From assembly GCA_031421855.1 (NCBI GenBank), contig JANOPN010000087.1, positions 1-51,093 on the forward strand: a stretch of DNA of 51,093 nt, in the 5' to 3' direction. The stretch is from JAAFHN01 sp031421855 (GTDB lineage: Bacteria > Pseudomonadota > Gammaproteobacteria > Burkholderiales > Burkholderiaceae_C). The notes beneath the pieces are model-generated. The model was not told the DNA's origin and searched no databases. It worked only from the letters and a program-made list of their open reading frames with translations. The number at the start of each line of letters is the position of its first letter. Positions within the stretch are counted from its first letter, which is position 1. This document shows, one piece after another, positions 50,001 through 51,093 of the stretch. A program made the translations under genes and the position numbers.

Positions 50001-50359
50001 TCTTGACTGACGAAGACACCTACAGCGACGGTGAAACCTTCAGCGAAGGCATCAAGCGCTTGGGACTGGGTACCGTAATCGGCAAGCGAACATCTGGCGC
50101 GGGCGTGTGGTTAACTGACCGCAACCGCCAGTCCGACGGCGGCATATCGCGGGCGGCAGAATTCGCCCAATATGCGGCAGACGGCACTTGGCTGGTTGAG
50201 GGCACCGGTGTTAGCCCCGACATCGAAGTCGACAACCCGCCTCGTGCAACGTTCAATGGCGAAGACAACCAACTTCAAGCCGCCATCGCACACCTCAAAA
50301 AAGCCATGAGCGACAAACCGGTGCCGCAAGTCAAGCAACCACCCATGCGCAAGATGTGA
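47072..50359 (+). CDS. Tricorn-type protease (S41 family) with beta-propellers and PDZ
   Basis: A large protease of 1095 residues. The N-terminus 'LIAAFAWVTTVGTALHAA' is a signal peptide. Residues 30 to about 640 hold WD40/TolB-like propeller repeats ('GDLWRVGLAGGSATRLTTH', 'SPDGKTVAFSASLEGPTEVY', 'TPDGKWLFFLSDR'). A tricorn C1-like domain ('NDAWRMHRDYFYDPAMHGVD') and a PDZ ('DVRVGDVITAINNQT') follow. The catalytic domain has 'LIIDVRGNGGGSIDS' and 'TDEDTYSDGETFSEG', whose Ser is the nucleophile. It probably degrades peptides in the periplasm. ATG 47072 is used because it begins the signal peptide. Confidence 0.92.
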   Translation: MKTGLIAAFAWVTTVGTALHAATNGFYRFAAAAPEHVVFTAEGDLWRVGLAGGSATRLTTHLGLESRAAVSPDGKTVAFSASLEGPTEVYVMPLAGGDTRRLTFEGETALVMGWTPSGEVLYSTARFSGLPARQLATIHPTSFKKLVLPAAKASEGVVDADGQLFFTRNRLRGDNARRYKGGGMPQIWSITPGGRAEAVALTRDAQGNNSAPMVWAGKVYFVSDRSGARNLWRMERDGSSPKQLTHLKPHDFDLRHAHLHSGRIAYTVGADVRVFDINANADRAVNINLSSDFEQRRERWTATALRNMTSVALAPNGERVAVTARGKVVVAAVGDLRRVELSLPQESRSRAAQFSADSASVFLFNDATGEQELVRHSASGGVVAVPLTNNGRSVRLGIYPSPDGKWVLHNDHDNRLYVTRLATTSTAATTEMIDEAPSSHASIAWAPDASAFTFARPLRTRNANDVLFMVRLSDKKRQQLTTERYSARSPAFTPDGKWLFFLSDRHLVATPGSPWGSRNMGSMFDKRDRIYALALQSDLRWPYAARDELSIAAAPAPSPQASAASASASKLPAISFDGIDRRLYEVAASLVPAGNLRQLQTDGKRLYFIATEQPGSPRGSLRSVAIDSAALPAEVHSADVTQYQISGNGRKILVVKQADGPTASPEMSIFDVGPKPPASPQELARSAVRLADWSVKLSPALEWQQIFNDAWRMHRDYFYDPAMHGVDWVAMRKKYEPLLSRLTDRLELADLLAQMVGEVNALHSQVGAGDTRSGLEQISVGSLGAVLSPHPQGHRIDKIYQTEHELALERGPLALPGVDVRVGDVITAINNQTTVGLPDVSDLLRGQAGKQVLMGVLRGTQTLTKIITPSPVARERDLRLSDWEQSRREAVEAASDAKMGYLHLRAMGGADLATFAREFYPLFDREGLIIDVRGNGGGSIDSVIIEKLLRRAWAFWQARAGGGNWNMQNAFRGHLVVLTDEDTYSDGETFSEGIKRLGLGTVIGKRTSGAGVWLTDRNRQSDGGISRAAEFAQYAADGTWLVEGTGVSPDIEVDNPPRATFNGEDNQLQAAIAHLKKAMSDKPVPQVKQPPMRKM

Positions 50360-50452
50360 GGTGTGTACAGTCGACGGGACGGCAGCGCCCGATTTGTGTC
50401 GCTGTTTCGCTGTTTGCGTTGATTGGACCTGAATTTGATGGGAAATCAACCT

Positions 50453-50493
50453 CTGGTCTCGGTATCCATTGACTTTGTTGCTATTATTTTTGA
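50453..50493 (+). repeat. Dispersed ~40-bp repeat, copy 11
   Basis: CTGGTCTCGGTATCCATTG then ACTTTGTTGCTATTATTTTTGA. It ends 9 bp before the ATG of the DUF1993 gene, as copy 1 does at the acyl-CoA dehydrogenase. Confidence 0.9.
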
Positions 50494-50502
50494 TTGAACT
50501 TC

Positions 50503-51021
50503 ATGCCACACGCCTCACCCTCCATCTACATTGCCTCGATTCCTGTCCTCACCCAAATGCTTGGCGGTTTGCGCACCGTGCTGGGCAAGGCCAACGCCCA
50601 TGTGGCTGACAAAAAAATCGACCCCCAAGCCCTTTTACAGGCACGCCTATACCCAGACATGTTCACCTTGACCCGCCAAGTGCAAGTCGCCTGCGACTTC
50701 GCCAAGGGCTTGGGCGCGCGGCTGGCAGGTGTGGACGTGCCAAAGACTGACGATGTCGAGACATCGTTTGCTGAGTTGCAGTCGCGCATTGACGGCGTGC
50801 TGGGCTTCATCGCCGCTTTGGATTTGGCGGCTTTTGAGCAAGCAGCCGATCGCGAAATCATCACCCAAGCTGGAACACCCAAAGAAAAGCGGTTCACCGG
50901 GCAGTCGTATTTGTTCAATTACGGGTTGCCGCACTTTTTCTTTCACACCAACATGGCTTACGCCGTGCTGCGCCACAACGGCGTTGAGGTGGGCAAGAAG
51001 GACTACATTGGCACGTATTGA
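50503..51021 (+). CDS. DUF1993 family protein
   Basis: A 172-residue helical cytoplasmic protein. 'ASIPVLTQMLGGLRTVLGKA', 'IDPQALLQARLYPDMFTLTR' and 'QVQVACDFAKGLGARLAGVD' are the DUF1993 pattern, with the C-terminal 'YGLPHFFFHTNMAYAVLRHN'. The fold is DinB-like; function is unknown. ATG 50503 is chosen over an in-frame TTG at 50494 because the family starts here. No convincing ribosome-binding site is visible; the dispersed repeat occupies that region. Confidence 0.88.
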   Translation: MPHASPSIYIASIPVLTQMLGGLRTVLGKANAHVADKKIDPQALLQARLYPDMFTLTRQVQVACDFAKGLGARLAGVDVPKTDDVETSFAELQSRIDGVLGFIAALDLAAFEQAADREIITQAGTPKEKRFTGQSYLFNYGLPHFFFHTNMAYAVLRHNGVEVGKKDYIGTY

Positions 51022-51045
51022 AGCCCTGATTCTGGAGACATCAAC

Positions 51046-51093
51046 ATGAACAAGATTTACCCCAATGCCGCCGATGCGCTCAATGGCGTGGTC
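51046..51093 (+). CDS. 3-oxoacid CoA-transferase subunit A, 3' partial
   Basis: The gene runs off the window. The sixteen visible residues, 'MNKIYPNAADALNGVV', match the start of SCOT-type subunit A proteins, which transfer CoA between succinyl-CoA and acetoacetate or related acids. GGAG lies 9 bp before ATG 51046. The DUF1993 gene ends 24 bp upstream. Confidence 0.7.
   Translation, partial: MNKIYPNAADALNGVV

Overview
This window reads as chromosome of a betaproteobacterium, most likely Burkholderiales and probably Comamonadaceae. The evidence is a Bug-type (TctC) solute receptor, a small Trp-rich protein of the TIGR04438 type, a CobD/CbiB-like protein next to rplS and rsgA, a class I fumarase, and dense GC-rich coding with many ATGA overlaps. 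I see no rRNA, tRNA, CRISPR array, phage block or complete insertion sequence. All identifications come from reading motifs; no database search was run.

Layout. 1-6.5 kb: end of a lipoprotein gene, pgsA, an EamA exporter, an acyl-CoA dehydrogenase, a DUF1653 protein, an M14-type carboxypeptidase and an S41/PDZ protease. 6.5-11.65 kb: an accessory island of toxin-antitoxin-like modules (two PIN proteins, two AbrB-type copies, two paralogous small 'ELW' proteins, a nucleotidyltransferase pair) mixed with two copies of an exported Lcl-domain (DUF1566) protein. Both Lcl copies have the same one-base frame break in the signal peptide. 11.6-25.96 kb: mostly housekeeping and carbon metabolism (hydrolase, fumarase, YqhA-like protein, acs, acyltransferase, cytochrome c, ilvD, lgt, Bug receptor plus malonyl-CoA synthetase, DUF47 plus Pit phosphate transporter). 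26-29 kb: TM2 protein, GNAT, then rpsP-rimM-trmD. 29-41.3 kb: a nucleoside and transport block (adenosine deaminase, ribokinase, large hybrid sensor kinase, Liv-type receptor, nucleoside hydrolase joined to a PotABCD-like ABC transporter) that separates trmD from rplS. 41.6-51.1 kb: rplS, CoA pyrophosphatase, CobD/CbiB-like, rsgA, pterin dehydratase, M48 protease, AhpD-like protein, a tricorn-type protease, a DUF1993 protein and the start of a 3-oxoacid CoA-transferase subunit.

Two signals stand out. First, a dispersed repeat of about 40 bp (core TTGGTCTCCGGATTCATTG followed by roughly CTTTGTTGCTAT) occurs at least eleven times, in both orientations. Most copies sit between genes or just before start codons. 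One lies in frame inside the signal peptide of the Bug receptor, one appears to lie in frame next to the ATP-binding loop of the malonyl-CoA synthetase, and one forms the C-terminal codons of the ribokinase. Second, the 6.5-11.65 kb island is a mosaic: the same parts recur in different combinations (PIN-ELW-Lcl, AbrB-ELW-Lcl, AbrB-PIN), with near-identical segments flanking a diverged central domain. A perfect 13-bp inverted repeat lies in front of the intact AbrB-PIN pair.

The rpsP-rimM-trmD-rplS operon is normally contiguous. Here rplS stands 12.6 kb from trmD, has its own TATAAT promoter whose sequence matches the rpsP promoter, and the intervening block is bounded by two copies of the dispersed repeat.
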